DNA of 64,000 nucleotides from assembly GCF_032854445.1 (NCBI RefSeq), contig NC_088300.1, forward strand, positions 41,444,458 through 41,508,457. Direction: 5' to 3'. Each line of letters starts with the position of its first letter. Position 1 is the stretch's first letter. The notes under the pieces are model-generated. The model did not search any database. It was given only the letters and a program-made list of their open reading frames with translations, and was not told where the DNA came from. A program made the position numbers and the translations under genes. The DNA comes from Liolophura sinensis. Lineage: Eukaryota; Mollusca; Polyplacophora; Chitonida; Chitonidae. Shown piece by piece: positions 62,970 through 64,000 of the stretch.

Positions 62970-63890
62970 ATGTTTTACACATTATATCCAGTACATTATC
63001 TACATTCATACTTTACATGCATGTTTTACACATAATATCTAGTACATTATCTACATTCATATTTGACATGCACGTTTTACACATAATATCTAGTACATTA
63101 TCTACATTCATACTTTACATGCATGTTTTACACATAATATCTAGTACATTATCTACATTCATACTTTACATGCATGTTTTACACATAATATCTAGTACAT
63201 TATCTACATTCATATTTGACATGCATGTTTTACACATAATATCTAGTACATTATCTACATTCATGCTTCACATGTATGTTTTACACATAATATCTAGTAC
63301 ATTATCTACATTCATACTTCACATGTGTGTTTTACACATAATATCCAGTACATTATCTACATTCATACTTTACATGCATGTTTTATACATAATATCTAGT
63401 ACATTATCTACATTCATACTTCACATGTATGTTTTACACATAATATCTAGTACATTATCTACATTCGTACTTCACATGTATGTTTTACACATAATATCTA
63501 GTACATTATCTACATTCGTACTTCACATGTATGTTTTACACATAATATCTAGTACATTATCTACATTCATACTTCACATGTATGTTTTACACATAATATC
63601 TAGTACATTATCTACATTCGTACTTCACATGTATGTTTTACACATAATAACCAGTACATTATCTACATTCATACTTCACATGTATGTTTTACATATAATA
63701 ACCAGTACATTATCTACATTCATACTTCACATGTATGTTTTACAAATAATATCCAGTACATTATCTACATTCATACTTCACATGTATGTTTTACAAATAA
63801 TATCCAGTACATTATCTACATTCATACTTCACATGTATGTTTTACAAATAATATCCAGTACATTATCTACATTCATACTTTACAAGTATA
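62970..63890. repeat. 51-bp minisatellite upstream of an MMS19 acceptor
   Basis: About 18 units of ATGTTTTACACATAATATCT AGTACATTATCTACATTCAT ACTTCACATGT. It starts about 22 bp upstream (in gene direction) of the acceptor of exon 62792-62946. As 51 is a multiple of 3, it yields a 307-codon plus-strand ORF of a 17-residue repeat, which I take as an artefact. Confidence 0.95.
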
Positions 63891-64000
63891 TATCCAATGA
63901 ATATGATAGTCAATGGTGGGTTCTGTTTCCAAAGTTTTAATTTATGTGAAAATGACGTTACAACAATGTCAGCCAGTTTGGCAGGCTGATTACTGTGAAA
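63891..64000. other. Window edge within the MMS19 5' part
   Basis: A minus-strand segment with CACAG then NQPAKLADIV and GTAACG looks slightly exon-like, but its phase does not fit the next exon (which needs one carried base). No firm call. Confidence 0.3.

Noticed and set aside
63017-63940. A 307-codon plus-strand ORF of a 17-residue repeat
   Set aside because: It is a 51-bp minisatellite whose length is divisible by 3; it lies in an MMS19 intron and lacks promoter, signal or composition of a real repeat protein.

Overview
The window is animal nuclear DNA. Its genes have many short exons with GT/AG junctions, its introns and spacers are AT-rich, and it carries many tRNA-derived SINEs and minisatellites. 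The SINE tails (forms of ACACCAATCAAATAAATAAA, and a second family ending in CAATCAATCAATC) are, from memory, of types common in molluscs. The best guess is a mollusc, or less likely another lophotrochozoan; species not determined.

Layout. (1) 1-7.9 kb: no recognisable gene; SINE remnants and overlapping ORFs. (2) 8.0-9.4 kb, plus: an unrecognised small basic protein, perhaps with an upstream exon. (3) 9.4-15.9 kb: SINEs, an 18-bp minisatellite, a MITE and a ~230-bp interspersed repeat. (4) 15.9-19.3 kb, minus: a complete five-exon type I membrane protein with one Ig domain, two LDL-receptor class A domains and two cytoplasmic PPxY motifs. (5) 26.1-35.7 kb, plus: an 11-exon SLC9B (NHA) Na+/H+ antiporter, 631 residues from the first in-frame Met. 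(6) 40.7-41.4 kb (minus) and 48.3-50.1 kb (plus): two paralogous small secreted proteins resembling the N-terminal part of meteorin. Between them lies a ~2.8 kb foldback-like element with inverted arrays of a 41-bp repeat. (7) 51.9-62.9 kb, minus: the last 15 exons (670 residues) of MMS19, with the 5' part of the gene beyond the right edge.

The exon models were built by hand. In each full model the reading frame is preserved across every junction (SLC9B 1896 nt, Ig/LDLa 1395 nt, plus-strand meteorin-like 405 nt, MMS19 part 2013 nt), which is strong internal support.

The most unusual signals: (a) in two unrelated genes a minisatellite repeats an exon tail together with its 5' splice site, giving a row of donor copies where any downstream copy would add a stop codon; (b) the SLC9B protein reads Asp-Asn where known family members have Asp-Asp; (c) the foldback-like element; (d) the one-domain meteorin-like pair; (e) a threefold duplication of one MMS19 exon. 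The genes do not form a pathway; they are ordinary metazoan neighbours.
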